Shown here one piece after another: positions 1-12,274 of a stretch of 64,000 nucleotides of DNA. Numbering within the stretch: the first letter of the stretch is position 1; each line of letters begins with the position of its first letter. The translations under genes were made by a program, and so were the position numbers. The stretch lies in the NCBI GenBank assembly GCA_951812925.1, contig OX638370.1, positions 112,358,897 to 112,422,896 of the forward strand, read 5' to 3'. Source of the stretch: Calliopum simillimum. Lineage: Eukaryota > Arthropoda > Insecta > Diptera > Lauxaniidae. The notes under the pieces are model-generated. The model did not search any database and was not told where the DNA came from. It worked only from the letters and a program-made list of their open reading frames with translations.

Positions 1-44
1 CCTTTAATACTGGTAAAATAAAAAATCTGCAAGGCGGTGTTTTT

Positions 45-150
45 CGCACTTTTAGGTTAGGATATCTCAAAAACCAGAGCTAATAGAGCATTTTTGAGCC
101 CAGATTTGGATTCAGCGCATCATCAAGAACCTTCGGAAATATATTTTGTC
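45..150. repeat. Dispersed repeat fragment
   Basis: The stretch with GATATCTCAAAAACC, followed by GAGCATTTTTGAG and GGATTCAGC, closely resembles one at about 29,205-29,275, so it is a dispersed repeat. No coding potential is visible. The first 700 bases otherwise show only AT-rich intron-like sequence. Confidence 0.45.
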
Positions 151-706
151 TAGTTTCTGGGTCTGAATGTTGGTTAACTTTTGTCGGCCTGTGTAATGAT
201 GATATATAAGAATGAACTTACGTTTGCGCTATAATTTGAAGTACGTAGCATGTCAGTGTTAGAGGGTGTATCAGAATATTTCACGTGAATTCCGAATTAA
301 ATGATAACTTTAACTTTGTATATTTATAGAAAACAGTTAAGATTCCGTATATAAAGAGTTCGAGCGGTTATGGTCTTTTCAATAACGACTGCGATTCCAA
401 AAATACATATTTTTAACGTTCGATCACTGTAATTTGTAGTTCAAAATATACACATAAAATGTTTGCGTCGATCTCAAGAATGCATTTTTTTTTTTTAATT
501 AAAAATAAAGCTCTTTTTTTTATAATGATAGTCTCTAACAAATGCAAAACTATAGATTTTTATACAAGAATATAAGAACAACAAATGATTTCGAACTATA
601 TTATTACAATGTTCGTTATATACGGAATTTAAACTTAACAAACAAAGAAATACTTGTATACTTGCTATGTATTGTTGTGATGCTGATTTTAAATTTGTGA
701 TTTTAG

Positions 707-838
707 TATAAACTTTGTAGAGTTTCAATATAAACTTTGTAGAGTTTCAATATAAACTTTGTAGAGTTTCAATATAAACTTTGTAGAGTTTCAATATAAA
801 CTTTGTAGAGTTTCAATATAACAGTTGTAAAGTTTCAT
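707..838. repeat. 22-bp tandem repeat, six units
   Basis: Five identical 22-bp units (TATAAACTTTG then TAGAGTTTCAA) run head to tail from 707 to 816, followed by one diverged unit to 838. There are no spacers, so it is a minisatellite and not a CRISPR array. The identity of the units suggests recent expansion. Confidence 0.95.
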
Positions 839-3008
839 TATGATTTTTTAAGCTACAACTTTTTGAATACAATTTTAGTTATAGAACGCGCATTTTTAAA
901 ATCAGTTTTCTCACTCAGCATTCATACATATTGGATATACATATATAGATAATTTTCTAAAAAAAAGCCTGCTCTTTTCTTTTACATACTTATTCATGTA
1001 GGTATGTATACATATATATTTTACAAAAGCATTGCAATTTTTCGGAACATTCGCTTGATAATTTATTATCCCTCTTTTTTTTTAATTCAAACTTTTAGCA
1101 CTTATGCTTTGTGCATTTGTGATTTTGACTCTTCTCGTTGTATTATTTTTAAACAAAGCAAAGATTACACTGGAAAAAAAAGTAGGTTGACAATAAAACT
1201 AAAAAGTGTAACGTGATTTTATATATATATAAAAAAAAAGTGATGGCACAAAAGGGGAACGAAAAAAATAGCAACAGTGTGTAGTATGATAGATATATGT
1301 AGGGAAGGACGGGCGTGACAGAAGAAAAAAAACACAAGATATCTTCAAAATATGTGATAAATGCGCAAACATATAAAAGAGAAATGAAAGAAAAATTGTA
1401 GCGTATCAGCGAGTTTTTAGAATGAGTTTGTAAAAATAATGTGCAATAACTATGTCTATAACTTTAGCACCAATTCTTATTTAATTTTAATTTTTAAGTA
1501 ACTCTTGTATAATTTTACAATTTATATTTACTATATACCCACATACATGTATATGTACTATACATATATGAAAAAAGAAAAATATATTTATATATATTTA
1601 GATATAAAAAATATATAGAGAAAGAAAAAACTATTTACAATGGAATGCTTGGAAAACGAAATGAAATGGAATTAAAAATGTGATCGCGTTTAAAAAACGA
1701 AACAAACAAAAATTTTTAAAATTTTGTCAAATTTTTTAATTAAAAAGAGCAAGAAAATTTATGTAACATTCAGTAAAAAAGCAAAAAAAAAATTAAAATT
1801 TAAAAATTATTAGAAAATTTCCAATTTTTTTTATTTTTTGTTTTAAATTTAGACGTTAATAGTAATTCAAAACATGGCAACACTACTGTTGATAGCACTG
1901 GGAATACATTTGAAAAAGGTTTTAAATGATTTAATTTTGTGTTGTTTTTTTTTTCTTTTAAAAGGCGTTTTATTCACATAAAGCATATTTTCTAAATTAT
2001 ATGTGTATAAGAAATATTTTAGGTAAAGACCTTTAATAATAATAGTAATAATAATACTAATTATAAAAAAACAAATAAATGAATTCTTTAATTGCACAAA
2101 ATAATGGAAAGTCATAGACAAACAATTTAATGAAACACATGCTGTAGAAAAATTTATATTTTGTAGTAATGTGGCGTTTTTATGAAAAATGAATACATAC
2201 ATGTTTAGAACAAGAACATAATTTTTATTTTTAATATAAAAATTTTGCATTTAGCTTCATTTAAAATCCAAAAATTTGCAAAATTCGTATGTGATTCAAT
2301 TTATCGCTTAATGCACAGATAATAGCGAAAAGCCGTCCTTCTGTTTTATTTCTATTCTTTTCGATTTAAATAGCAAAAGATCTCTTAAGAAAATTATTAT
2401 TAAATAAAATAATTGTCTAAAATATTAACTCATTAAAAATGTTCATGGCGCATTATTTTTGTTGCAGTTGAATTCAATTGATGATAAAATATTATACAAA
2501 GTTTATTGAAATTATTATTATAAATTCAAAATCTTTTATGAAAAAACACAAAATGTTCATCTATGAGTCTACAATTCGGAAAACCATGCTCTAAAAAGTA
2601 ATATTTAGTTACAAATAATTGAAAATTTCTTACGATAGCACTGCACAGTAAAATTTGTTTATTTTTCAGCAATTCCAAAATTATGCTAGTATTATTCAAT
2701 AAAAAAATTTAATAAAATATGCCTAGTAACTTTATAATAAAAAAGCGCATGTAAACTTTAAAAAAATTTTAAAAAGTAAAAAACTAAGAATTTTTAAATT
2801 GAAAGGAAATTAATTGCAAAGTCTATCAATTTCAATTTCTAGCGGACTTAAAATTAAATAATTCAAAAAAAAAAAAAATAATGTTAAACTTATAATAGTA
2901 AAAATATAAGTATACGTATAAATATTTATAAATTGAAATGTATGTATATATTGCACTGGATTGCATATGACTCACATAATTTCCAAAAAAAAATATTTAT
3001 AACAGAAA
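839..3008. other. AT-rich intron-like stretch, nothing recognisable
   Basis: Long A and T runs and a few TATA-type dinucleotide stretches. The longest open frames are low-complexity and resemble no family I know. No zinc-finger codons follow any good splice acceptor here. Confidence 0.5.
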
Positions 3009-3028
3009 TGGCGCCCAACGTGGAGCCC
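3009..3028 (+). other. tRNA-Lys primer-binding-site-like sequence
   Basis: TGGCGCCCAACGTGGAGCCC is, from memory, complementary to the 3' end of insect tRNA-Lys(CUU) with one change. This is the usual primer binding site of gypsy-type LTR retrotransposons. No LTR pair or gag/pol frame is visible around it, so it is a relic if real. Related sites lie at 16,752 and 35,125. Confidence 0.5.
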
Positions 3029-3989
3029 ATCATATACAACCCAGTACAATGTGTATGTTAAGTCATGTGGGAAACCTAGTGCTATCGGCATTGCGTATGA
3101 GAACGTGTTATTAGAACAAAATTTTAAGTTTGACGTGGGAGTATATCAATTGAAAGTTCTAAACTAAGTGATTTATATTGCAAAAGCTGTTTAAAGCCAG
3201 TTATATTATTGTGTATGAGATTCTTCATAACTAATAAAAAAAATGTAACATTGAACCAAAGGACCATTCTCCTTTTAATGAGATTTGCAGGATTACAGTT
3301 AATTCCAAAGTGGAAGCATTTCAGAATTGAAGAAACGCTGAAACTGAAAACTGAAAGGTAGTCAGCCGAATTCTAAATATTCACTCGTATTTTTTCCCTG
3401 CGAATTTTATTTTTTCGAGAAAAAATATCCTCCTATTCTTAACGAACTGTGAGAAGCAAAATTGGGAAAGAGACTTTCGAATTTTCGAAATCATTGTAAG
3501 TAGATAACAGAATTTGCCAATTGCTTTTATGTATTAATTTGACCGTTATTTCCACAGATTTGTAAAATATTACAGGCTAAACAAGACCTGTGTTCCTTTA
3601 TTTGATGCCTACTTTTTTTTTACCGGGAGTTTTTTCTCCTTTTCCAAGTTTTTTTGGAATAGAGGAAAGGGAAATGAGAAAAAATTCTCGAGAATTTTAA
3701 TTTGGAATAGAAGAAATGGGAAAAGTGAAAAAATTCTCACTGATTTTCTATTCAGAATTGAGCTGAGTAAATATTTTTGCTTGCTTTTCAAGAAAGTGAA
3801 GAACCAGTCTTCAACGTCTATTGCAACGCCCTTAATGAAAGACCAAATCTTAACTGCTGCCTCCTGTCAGCATTTGTCATTCGTATTGCTTCGAAAAGCG
3901 TCCAAGACTTGAGAAGTTTGAGAGGATAAGGCGGTATATAAATGACACACTCTCTTATGATCTCAAAACAATTTCAGAGTAGAATTGTG

Positions 3990-4380
3990 TGCGAATCGGG
4001 TTGAATTCAACGTTAGCAAGACCCAATGTTGTGTATTGTCTCACAAACTAGTGGATTGTTCCGCGCCACCCACTTTAATATGACTGGCGTATATATTATG
4101 AGATCAGCAACTCTTAACGTTCTGGGCTAATCAAATCAAGCTGACCTAAGGGTGCATAGATGCTGTATTCTTTGTGTCAAAAGAAACGGCTTAGGTTATC
4201 TAAAACGGTGTAAAAAATATTACTCTGCTGTTGACCTTCGTACCGTCTATTTCGTCTGTATTAGACTAGAGTGCATTTCGCCCATATGGAATGGGGCTCC
4301 AAAAACTAGCTTGGAACTGCTAGACAGGTTTCAACGTCATGCGATGAAGTTGATAGGGGATGTGGTGTGTAACCTCTATT
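3990..4380 (+). pseudogene. Decayed non-LTR reverse transcriptase fragment (jockey-like)
   Basis: Two frames carry sequence typical of the C-terminal part of jockey-clade reverse transcriptases. The segment from 4000 reads VEFNVSKTQCCVLSH. After frame changes, the segment from about 4180 reads GLGYLKRCKKYYS, then a DLRTVYFVCIR block, then IWNGAPKTSLELLDRFQRHA and KLIGD. In living elements these form the region after the catalytic palm, ending with the conserved SL-LLDR-Q-RA motif. The frame is broken and no catalytic FADD block is visible nearby, so this is a dead, 5'-truncated piece. The clade is inferred from remembered motifs. Confidence 0.72.
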
Positions 4381-4870
4381 GAAAATTTAGTTTTTCTGTC
4401 AGTCCCCTGGCATCAATTTATCTAAAAATGTTAAAATATTAAATTAAAATCAAACATCAGTTATATATTATTCATACTGTATTTGTTTATGTGTATGCAA
4501 TATAAAAGTTTATTTGATGATATTGCATTTTCTCCTCAGTCCCCTGGCATTATATTTACTGCTTTCACGAAAATTCACCATGTCAAAGGTATAATATAGA
4601 CAGCTTTTAAATTGTTTAGTTTAATAAACTTCTTGAATTTTCCACAAACGTCAAAATACGAGTAGAATTGTAGAAAACGAAACGAAAACGAGGTGTGGTT
4701 TGAAAAAAATCATAATTTTTTATTTGCAATTACATATTTTGGTTTGCGGTAAGAAAATGAAAAAAAAAAAAAAAAATGAAAAAATCAGAAAAACGGAGTA
4801 AAATGAAAACGTAAGATAAAACATCGACAGCGATTGATTGCAAAGCTACATGCATGCATTACAGATAAAT

Positions 4871-4973
4871 AGGGAGTTATCTTCAATCAATATTCCCGGG
4901 GAATTTTTCTCAGACTGCAATGGAGAATGCACGGCAATCTGTGTCCCCGGGAATATTGATTCACGATAACCCT
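4871..4973. mobile_element. Small MITE, about 100 bp
   Basis: The ends are inverted repeats: the left reads AGGGAGTTATC...AATCAATATTCCCGGG and the right CCCGGGAATATTGATT...GATAACCCT. The middle CAGACTGCAAT module recurs in the small element at 31,481-31,573, so the two belong to one family. It has no coding capacity. Confidence 0.7.
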
Positions 4974-6725
4974 CATAATGAACTTTTGAGTAATTGAAAA
5001 TCAAAAAAAGAGAGAGAGTGAGCGTTGAAAAAACACCATTTGCTCATGCAGTAGTCAGTCAGAGTCATCATTGAAATAATTGGAATGTGATATAAAATAA
5101 ATAGTCCTCATTTAACTAAATCAAATTTAATTGAAATAACTGAATAAAAAATAATTTAATTTATATTTAAGAGAAAAGAAAAAAAAAATCAAATTACTGA
5201 AAACTAACTAAAATTAATTAACTTAAAATTTACTATACCATTTATATTAAACAATTATGCAAACATACATATACTAAATATATTACTATATGATTGTTAT
5301 TACGCAATTTGCTTAAGTTAAATATTTTGTATAATTTTTTTTTTATGTTTTTAACTAAATTAAAAGCTAAATTAAATTAATTTATGATTATTTTATTATT
5401 TTGTTTCATTGCATGCATATATAAAAAGTTGAGAAACAGACGAAAGAAAAAGCAAAATTGTGTATAAAATGGAAAATATATAGAAATATGTAATTTATAT
5501 TATTATTTTTTGAAAAGAAAACAAAAATTGTGAAAAACAAAATTTTGTGGGTGGCGCTTGTGATAAAAAATATTTTTTTTTATTATAAAAAAAATATATA
5601 TGTGTAGTTATGACGATATAGAAAACACAAATTTGTTTGCAATTTTTGTACAGTAACATTAGCTGGTTTTATTTTTAATATTATATGTAGGCTTTAAGCT
5701 TTTTATTGCTTTTTTATAATTTCACTTATAATGCGAAAGTAAAACTTATATAACTTATTTTAAAAAGCTGATTATTAAAACAAATGCAAAATTATTGTTT
5801 GTTGTTTTTTTTTAAAAAAAATTTAAAATGGAAAAATTCAAAAGTATGTAGACAAACATTTGTACCTAAAATGAAAATGTGAAAAAAAAGTGAAAAAATT
5901 GGCAACGTGATTTTTTAATTACTTTTAATGCTTTTAATGTTAATTTTAATTGGAAGTAGAAACATTTCGGTCAGTATTCGCGTTAAAATTTACGACTATT
6001 TTTTATATGATAATAAGAAAAGCAAATTTTACGAAAATTCCAAATTTATTAATTTGTAGAAATTTTGGTTTAATATTTTTGTTTTGTTAATTATGTTTTT
6101 TTTTTTTTTTTGTTTAACCTAGTCAAAAGTTGCATAATCATTAACTAACTGTTACACTATTAAGCATCTTTTTTTTAAATTTAAATAAATTAGTTTTTAA
6201 TTTTATGCTAATTATGTTTACATTTATTTCCTAAAAATTTGTAAATGAAGAAAAAGCAAATTCAATAGAAAAAAAAATATTTTAACTTTGTTTTTTTTTT
6301 TTAATTTAAATTTTGTTTAGTTTATAAGCATAAGCATACATATACTTTTAACTAAGGTTGTGGTGACTTTTTCTATGGTTTTATTATTATAATTATAATT
6401 AATTTCTATTGATTTTTAATGCTTGTAAATGAAAATTCGATTTGTTTTATTTTAACTGCAGCAAAATTGTGATTATTTTCTTTGCTTGTTAAAGATGGAA
6501 CAACAACAAAAATTTCTTTGGAGTTGCACAAAAAAATCAATCAGTTATCATTTAAGAACATATATGTAGCCGTAACAGTTTTAATAAAAAAAATTCTTTT
6601 ACGAAATAAATGAGCAAGTTCAAATGGAATCCTCAAATTCACGTGACTGGAGTACGTACTCTTAATGTTCGCAATTCATTCTCACGTGAGCCCGAATAGT
6701 ACGAAGTACGTATTCAACCGGGGAC
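4974..6725. other. AT-rich intron-like stretch, nothing recognisable
   Basis: Poly(A), poly(T) and short AT repeats dominate. No open frame, splice-flanked exon or RNA gene could be supported. The last 100 bases contain paired ACGTACT/AGTACGT-type motifs that may be the end of an unrecognised repeat. Confidence 0.45.
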
Positions 6726-7090
6726 TATCAAAAATATCCAAAAAAATAAAAACATCCAATGAAAAATATCAAAAAAAAAAAAGACATAAAAAAACATCCA
6801 ATGAAAAACATCCAAAAAAACATTCTAAAATAAAAACAACCAAAAAAAAAAAAAACATCCAAAAATAAGAACATCCAATAAAACAAAATTTCTATTAAAA
6901 AAATGTCCAACATTTTTTGGATGTTTTTATTTTTGGATGTTTTTTTGGGTGTTTTTTATTGGATGTTTTTATTTTTGGATGTTTTTATTTTTTAATGTTT
7001 TTTTTTTTTTTTTTTGGATGTTTTAATTTTTGGATGTTTTTCACTGGAAATTTTTTTGGATGTTTTTTTTTGTTTTTGATATTTTTGAGT
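6726..7090. repeat. Palindromic minisatellite (ACATCCA array facing its complement)
   Basis: From 6735 to about 6905 the strand is a degenerate array of AAAAACATCCA-type units. From about 6915 to 7085 it is an array of the complement, TGGATGTTTTT. The two arrays face each other around 6910, so the whole can fold into one long imperfect hairpin. The open frames through it are low-complexity products of the repeat. Confidence 0.85.
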
Positions 7091-8165
7091 GGAATCACAC
7101 AACGAGATAGCTCTAATTTCAACCAAGAATTAAAGTTTTGTCGTCTTTCTGGATTCTTTGAAATTGTAGAGAAAAGTTTCTTATTTTGTTATAATTATGA
7201 AATCTTGGTTTGGTTTGAATTAAAAATTCTTGTTTTTTTTTTTTAATTTTCTTGCATTTTTTGTGGAGCTGTGTCTCAAAATTTTTTCAGCATTGATAAT
7301 TTCAATTCTTAAAAATATAATTCTTTTTATTTTATAAAAATTAAAAAACTAAATATTTTTCTCAAAAATGTGTGCACATTCTAAAAAGTTCATCAAGTAA
7401 ATGTAATAGCGATAGCGCTCTGTAGTAGACAAAGAAAAATTTAAAAACTCTGCGTGTGATATAAAAAATAAAACAAATTAATTAATTTTATGTAATACTA
7501 TTTATTTCTACTATTTTATCTATAATTTTATCAAATAAAAAAACTAAGAGTTGATTGTTGAATGAAATATAAAGTAAAAAACCTGCAAAAATATGTATAA
7601 GCGTGCACTCGTACAATTGAGGTTTAACTTAAAAAATCGCAAACAATTTGTCATGTTTTTGATATAAAATTTTATATGGGAAAGTCTATTTCCAATACAA
7701 ATGTTATATAAAAAACAAAACTGCGCCAATTTGTATATGATTTTCAAAGCTAAGCAATTAAAAGTACTGTTCCGACTTAGTTTAACGCCAAGTGCATTTT
7801 TTGCGGGAAATGTAACGTTACACCCACACATGTAAAATACAAAATAAAAATGCTATTACTTAGCACGTAACACGAACTACACAATATACATATAAATACT
7901 AAAATTAATAAATATCTATATATAGTATATAACAAATCAAGCAAGATTTTTTATAGTATGCCTTATAACTTAAATACAAAATTCAAACTTTAAACAATTA
8001 GAAGTGCAACAAATTATAAGTTTTCAAAAATAATATCAATTTTATTTTTCTGCTATGAAATTTAAAAAGTTACAGTAAAAACAAAATAACTTGATATAAA
8101 TATAAAAAACTTTTAGGCTTAAACTTTTTAACGTTGTTATGCTGACATATTGTTAATATGACTTA
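7091..8165. other. AT-rich intron-like stretch, nothing recognisable
   Basis: No supported exon, RNA gene or repeat termini. The 95-codon minus-strand frame at 7544-7831 has no recognisable domain. Confidence 0.4.
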
Positions 8166-8561
8166 GGCCCGGATTCACAGTCATTAATTACTTAAGAGTT
8201 TAACCAACAACATTTTACTTTCAGCCACTAGTTAAACCTCCAAAATTTCAGTGGTTAAGCGTCAGTTAAGCAATAGCTGATGCTGAAGAAATAGAATCCA
8301 CATTGTTTTTTTGAAAATTCCAAAAATGTTTTTAGAGTCTGATATCGAAAGCGGCAGATATTGACAAAATTTGAAATATTGCGGTTATTCGTCGGCAACA
8401 AGTATTTTGAAATTTGTTCACAAACAAAAACCGCAAATGCCATATTATTCTCTTGTTCATTGTTTTATTTAATCAAAACACTGTGAATATGAAACATTAG
8501 TTAAACTCTTGTCACCTTTTTAGTTGACTAATTGGTTAACTCATGGCTGTGATTTCGGGCC
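8166..8561. mobile_element. MITE with TTA flanks, PIF/Harbinger-like
   Basis: The termini are inverted: GGCCCGGATTCACAG at the left and CTGTGATTTCGGGCC at the right. TTA sits immediately outside each end (8163-8165 and 8562-8564), as expected of a 3-bp target duplication. A second inner inverted pair (GTTAAACTC-type) extends the arms. TTA duplication and GGC-starting termini are typical of PIF/Harbinger-derived MITEs, which is an inference. There is no transposase frame. Confidence 0.78.
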
Positions 8562-8850
8562 TTATTATGTCATTTTTAACATTTTCTTAGCAAAATTTTA
8601 TTATCTATTAACACAATTTTAATAAAGAATTAATAAAAATTTTAACATATATTTAAATGTAGTAAAACGAAAGAATATTAAAAAAATAAAGTAAATCTTG
8701 TAAACTGGGCGCTGTGAATGAAATGAAATTGATGTGATTTTGTTTTGTGATTGTTTTAACTTTCCTAGTAACGACGAAAATAAAAAAAAATTATATCTAC
8801 TTAATATGAAGCATTGTGAATGATATGTTTTTAACGTTTTTTAATTAATT

Positions 8851-9113
8851 TGTGGTCGCTGATTCCGAATCTGGCAACCATTTTTCTCTAACAGGTTTGT
8901 GCACCGAGTTATCTTTGCTTTAACTAAATTACCGCTCAACGTGGGGCGAAAATTTAGCGTTAATTTAATTTATAATTTTTTTTGAATTTTACAAGTACAA
9001 AATTTTATGCGAAAGTAGTCTGTTTTGGAACGTAGAACTTAAATAAAATACTATAAATTAATCTCATGCTAAATTTTCGCCCCACGTTGGGCGGCAATTT
9101 AGTTAAAGTAAGG
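8851..9113. mobile_element. Foldback element with CAACGTGGGGCG arms
   Basis: The arms at 8911-8960 and 9066-9113 are near-perfect reverse complements and include CAACGTGGGGCG and its complement. The left flank GGTCGCTGATTCCGAATC is a module shared with foldbacks near 15.2, 18.5 and 30.9 kb. The arm core resembles the tRNA-Lys 3' end sequence seen at 3009 and 35,125. No coding sequence is present. Confidence 0.65.
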
Positions 9114-10876
9114 ATAAAATACCAATGCATGATATCTCGGAAATGATTCAATTGGAAAGTTGAAAGAAAAGATGTAATGAAAACAGTTTGGGGTCATTCG
9201 ATGCCGTTGATGAAAGTGAATGGTTGACAGATACGGAAACAGCGATCGGTAATTAACCAAAAAAAGTTTTGGCGATTTAAAAAAAAAGTTTTTAAAATAA
9301 TTTACTTATACTTCAATATATTGCTAACTTATGTTTTCGTAACTGTTGCGCATAAAATAAGTTTGTCTTTTGTATTTTTGTCCTCTTTGCAATAACTCAC
9401 ACACTCACACACAAACTAATTTAGCAAAATAATGAAAAAAAAATAGTACACATACACACACAGGCATGCAGTTAAATTAGTAATTGTTAAAAATGTAGAA
9501 AAATATTTGAAAAAAGTAAAAATTATAAATAAAGCATAATTTAAGCAAAAGAAAACTTAATGTAACAGAATATAATAATTCTTTTCTATACAAAGTAATG
9601 AAAAAAAAAAAAAAAAATCATGCAATGTTTTAAAGTAGTTATGTATTCCCACAGGAATGTAACACAAGTGACGCAAAAAATATATAGTTTTTCTCTCATA
9701 TTTGTAGCTTTTGTTTTTGCTTTATTATAAATGCAAAAATACCCATAAAATAACGCTTTGTCACTATAATTTATTGAGTCACTCACATTACATTCCTTTT
9801 TTTGAAATGCTGCTGTTCATAAATATTTTGCTAAATTATATTTTAAAAACTTTTATAATATTTTCTTAATTAAATTATTAAAAAGAAGAAAAAACTAAAG
9901 CATATTTTTTCTTTTCTTAGTTTTTAAGCAAATGTGTGTGCGTAAGGTTTATAAAAATACATTAAATATAGCAACAACAACATAAAATATGTTTAAAAAA
10001 AAAAAATATTTCAAAGAAAAAGCCTTAATTTTTGTAATGCTGTTATAGAAAACAAAAGAAAACAAAAAAAAAAAATATTTTAATGAAAAGAAAACGAAAA
10101 AATCTATTTTTAGGTATCAAAACAAATTTAAAAAGAATTAAATGTGCAGCAAATAATTTTTATTATATTCATTATTTTGAAAAATTACATAATATAAAAA
10201 TAATATTGTTATAAGTTTAGAAAAAACTTAATTAAAAAAAAATTTAACTAAAAAATTAAAAAAAAAAAAATATAAAAGCAAAAATAAAATAAAAAAAACA
10301 AAAAAAAAAGAAGTGTTTTTTGTCCAATTTCAAAAAATAATTATACTTTAGGGAGCTTTACACCATAAGCATTGCAGTTTGTTTGAACGCTTTATCTGCA
10401 TACTCTTACAAAAAGGTGAGTTTTGCTCAAAAACAATTCAACTAAAATTTACAAAATTTCACTAATATTTAATTTTTTTGTCTTTTTTCTTTTCTTCAAT
10501 AGTTGTTTATTGCCAAGCTCGTAAAAGACATTTCAAACTCAACAGATGAAAAACTTCAACTTGCGAAGCATTTCTGGCCCAAAAAAATGTCTTTATATGG
10601 AGTATCATAAGGTTTCTATATAATAACAATATATTAGAAATCTTGTCTTCAATGGATTTATTGATTTTATATTAGGGATTAATTAATTAAATTATTATGA
10701 AACCTGAAAGTTCCGACATATAAGTTATGTAAATCTGGGCCATCGAAGAATATTGAATTGATTAATATTGGTTATATATGTACTTGCATATAGATTTTCA
10801 TCTAAATTGTTCAATGCGCAAAGCACAAAATTATGCTAAAAAAAAAAAAATGGAATGAACTTTTGACCAGACATAT
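9114..10876. other. AT-rich intron-like stretch with CA-rich run
   Basis: It contains a short CACACA run near 9400-9465 and many homopolymers. A good acceptor-like site ends at 10,502, discussed in the findings. Nothing else is supported. Confidence 0.4.
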
Positions 10877-11095
10877 CAAAACGTCCAACGTATAAGTTGG
10901 TAACTGAAGTTATCAACTCTTTACGGGTCAATGTATTTCTGCGAATTAGACCCGTTTTTTGTGTAAAGTTCTGGTACTTCTAGCTTGAAATTTTTAAGGG
11001 CTGGCAGCTATTTTTGTAGTTACAACCTAAGTATATTTTAGTGATAAACACTGTCCCGTAAAAGTTGATAACTTGAGTTATCTATTATCCTATTT
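10877..11095. repeat. Dispersed repeat, copy 1
   Basis: The block with CGTCCAACGTATAAGTTGG, GGTACTTCTAGCTTGAAAT and ACAACCTAAG is matched at 53,826-54,045 (GGTACCTCTAGCTTGAAAT, ACAACCTAA, and the complement of the CGTCCAACGT end). Both have CCAACGT-type ends, suggesting a non-coding transposon. The edges are approximate. Confidence 0.6.
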
Positions 11096-11692
11096 TCTTT
11101 TATGCAAATCAGCAAGGTACATTATCCCGCGAGCAAAAAAGTACGTAATGGTACATAGGTCTAGATAAATTTTCATTCCATTTTTAAGTTATTTTGTGTA
11201 CCTGTAGTTTATACATAATATACATATGTATAGATCCTTTTTGTTTTTAGTATGACTTATATAGTAAAAAGCACTTTTCTAAACAGTTTAGTGTATATCT
11301 CGTGAAAGAGAAAACTAAGACGAATGGGGCTAATAGGTACCATTGGTAAGAACGTACAAATTTTCATAATAATTTTTCCGTGAAGATTATAATTCTGAAA
11401 CTTTTTGCATAAATTTTATGACTAGCCGACGCCTTTAATGGGTAAAAAGCTGAGAAAAAGTTTCTGGTCTTTTTACTATGAGTAAGAGATAAGTGTCGAG
11501 TGTGGACACCATTTTGTTTTCAACTCATATCTTTTGACCAAATGTATATTATGCAGACATATAAGTATCAATAGAAAACTAGAGACCTTAGCTGACTAAT
11601 GGTGAAGAAAGTAAATTGATTTCGTCAGTTGGAAAAATTATATAAAAAAATAGTGAAGTGATCATTTTTGACAAAAAAAAAATTTATTGATT

Positions 11693-12274
11693 CGGTTGTG
11701 GGCACCCTTAGAAATTCAGCTAAAAATGGGAAAATATAAAATTAAGCGCAATCAAATGGAGAAGAAAGCAAAATTAATTTATTTTGGAAACATTGACTCA
11801 CACAAATTCAACAAATTCTGCTCAACGGCTTCAACAAAATCAGCGTCACTGAAAACGTCTGGATCGAATGTCATCATGCCTGCTGCTCTGAAACCAGACT
11901 TAATTGTCTTCGGCGTTGTTGCAATTTCTAGCCCTTGTCGACATTGCAGTTTTGCCAAACATGATTTTTTTCTACCAATCCATTTCCGACGTCTGCTCCT
12001 AGGTCCACTTGTCTGTAAACTTAATACCGAGATTTTTTTAAAAATTGGAATGTCACCTTACCACCCACACTTAAGGAAAACAATTTTTGTTCTGCGATAT
12101 CTTTAAAGGGCCTTAAGGTTCATTCCTTTCCACTAAAAAAAAAAGCGTAAAAAGGGATAAGAACACCATTTAAATATGTTATGTTGACATCCACGACGAT
12201 ATTTCAGTAAATTATACGCATTAAATAAAAAAAGATGGGTGCTCACAACCGACCCTATTGGGTGCCCACAACCG
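11693..12274 (-). mobile_element. Internally deleted DNA transposon with transposase remnant
   Basis: The end CGGTTGTGGGCACCC (11,693-11,707) is exactly complementary to GGGTGCCCACAACCG (12,260-12,274). A second near-identical copy, GGGTGCTCACAACCG, lies at 12,237-12,251. Between them on the minus strand is the C-terminal part of a pogo/DDE_1-type transposase, whose stop is about 70 bp from the inner edge of one terminus. The N-terminal transposase part is missing, so the element was probably deleted internally. Confidence 0.6.
11779..12057 (-). pseudogene. C-terminal remnant of a pogo/DDE_1-like transposase
   Basis: Reading the minus strand from 12,057 gives an open frame of about 92 codons ending in TAA at 11,779-11,781. 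It carries a basic RSRRRKWIGRKK patch, then TTPKTIKSGFRAAGM and TFDPDVFSDADF. In pogo, Tigger and jerky-like transposases the C-terminal end of the DDE domain has this sort of arrangement: a T-P-I--GF-A-GI stretch, then F-PD-F-D-DF. No DDE catalytic residues are present because the frame begins downstream of them. The frame lacks a good start codon and ends the element, so it is a relic. The family assignment rests on remembered motif similarity. Confidence 0.6.

Noticed and set aside
707..838. Direct repeats suggestive of a CRISPR array
   Set aside because: Units abut without spacers, and the genome is that of a fly.
6665..7246. Open frames of 61-109 codons on both strands
   Set aside because: Lys/Asn- or Phe/Gly/Cys-rich products come straight from the ACATCCA/TGGATGT repeat array.
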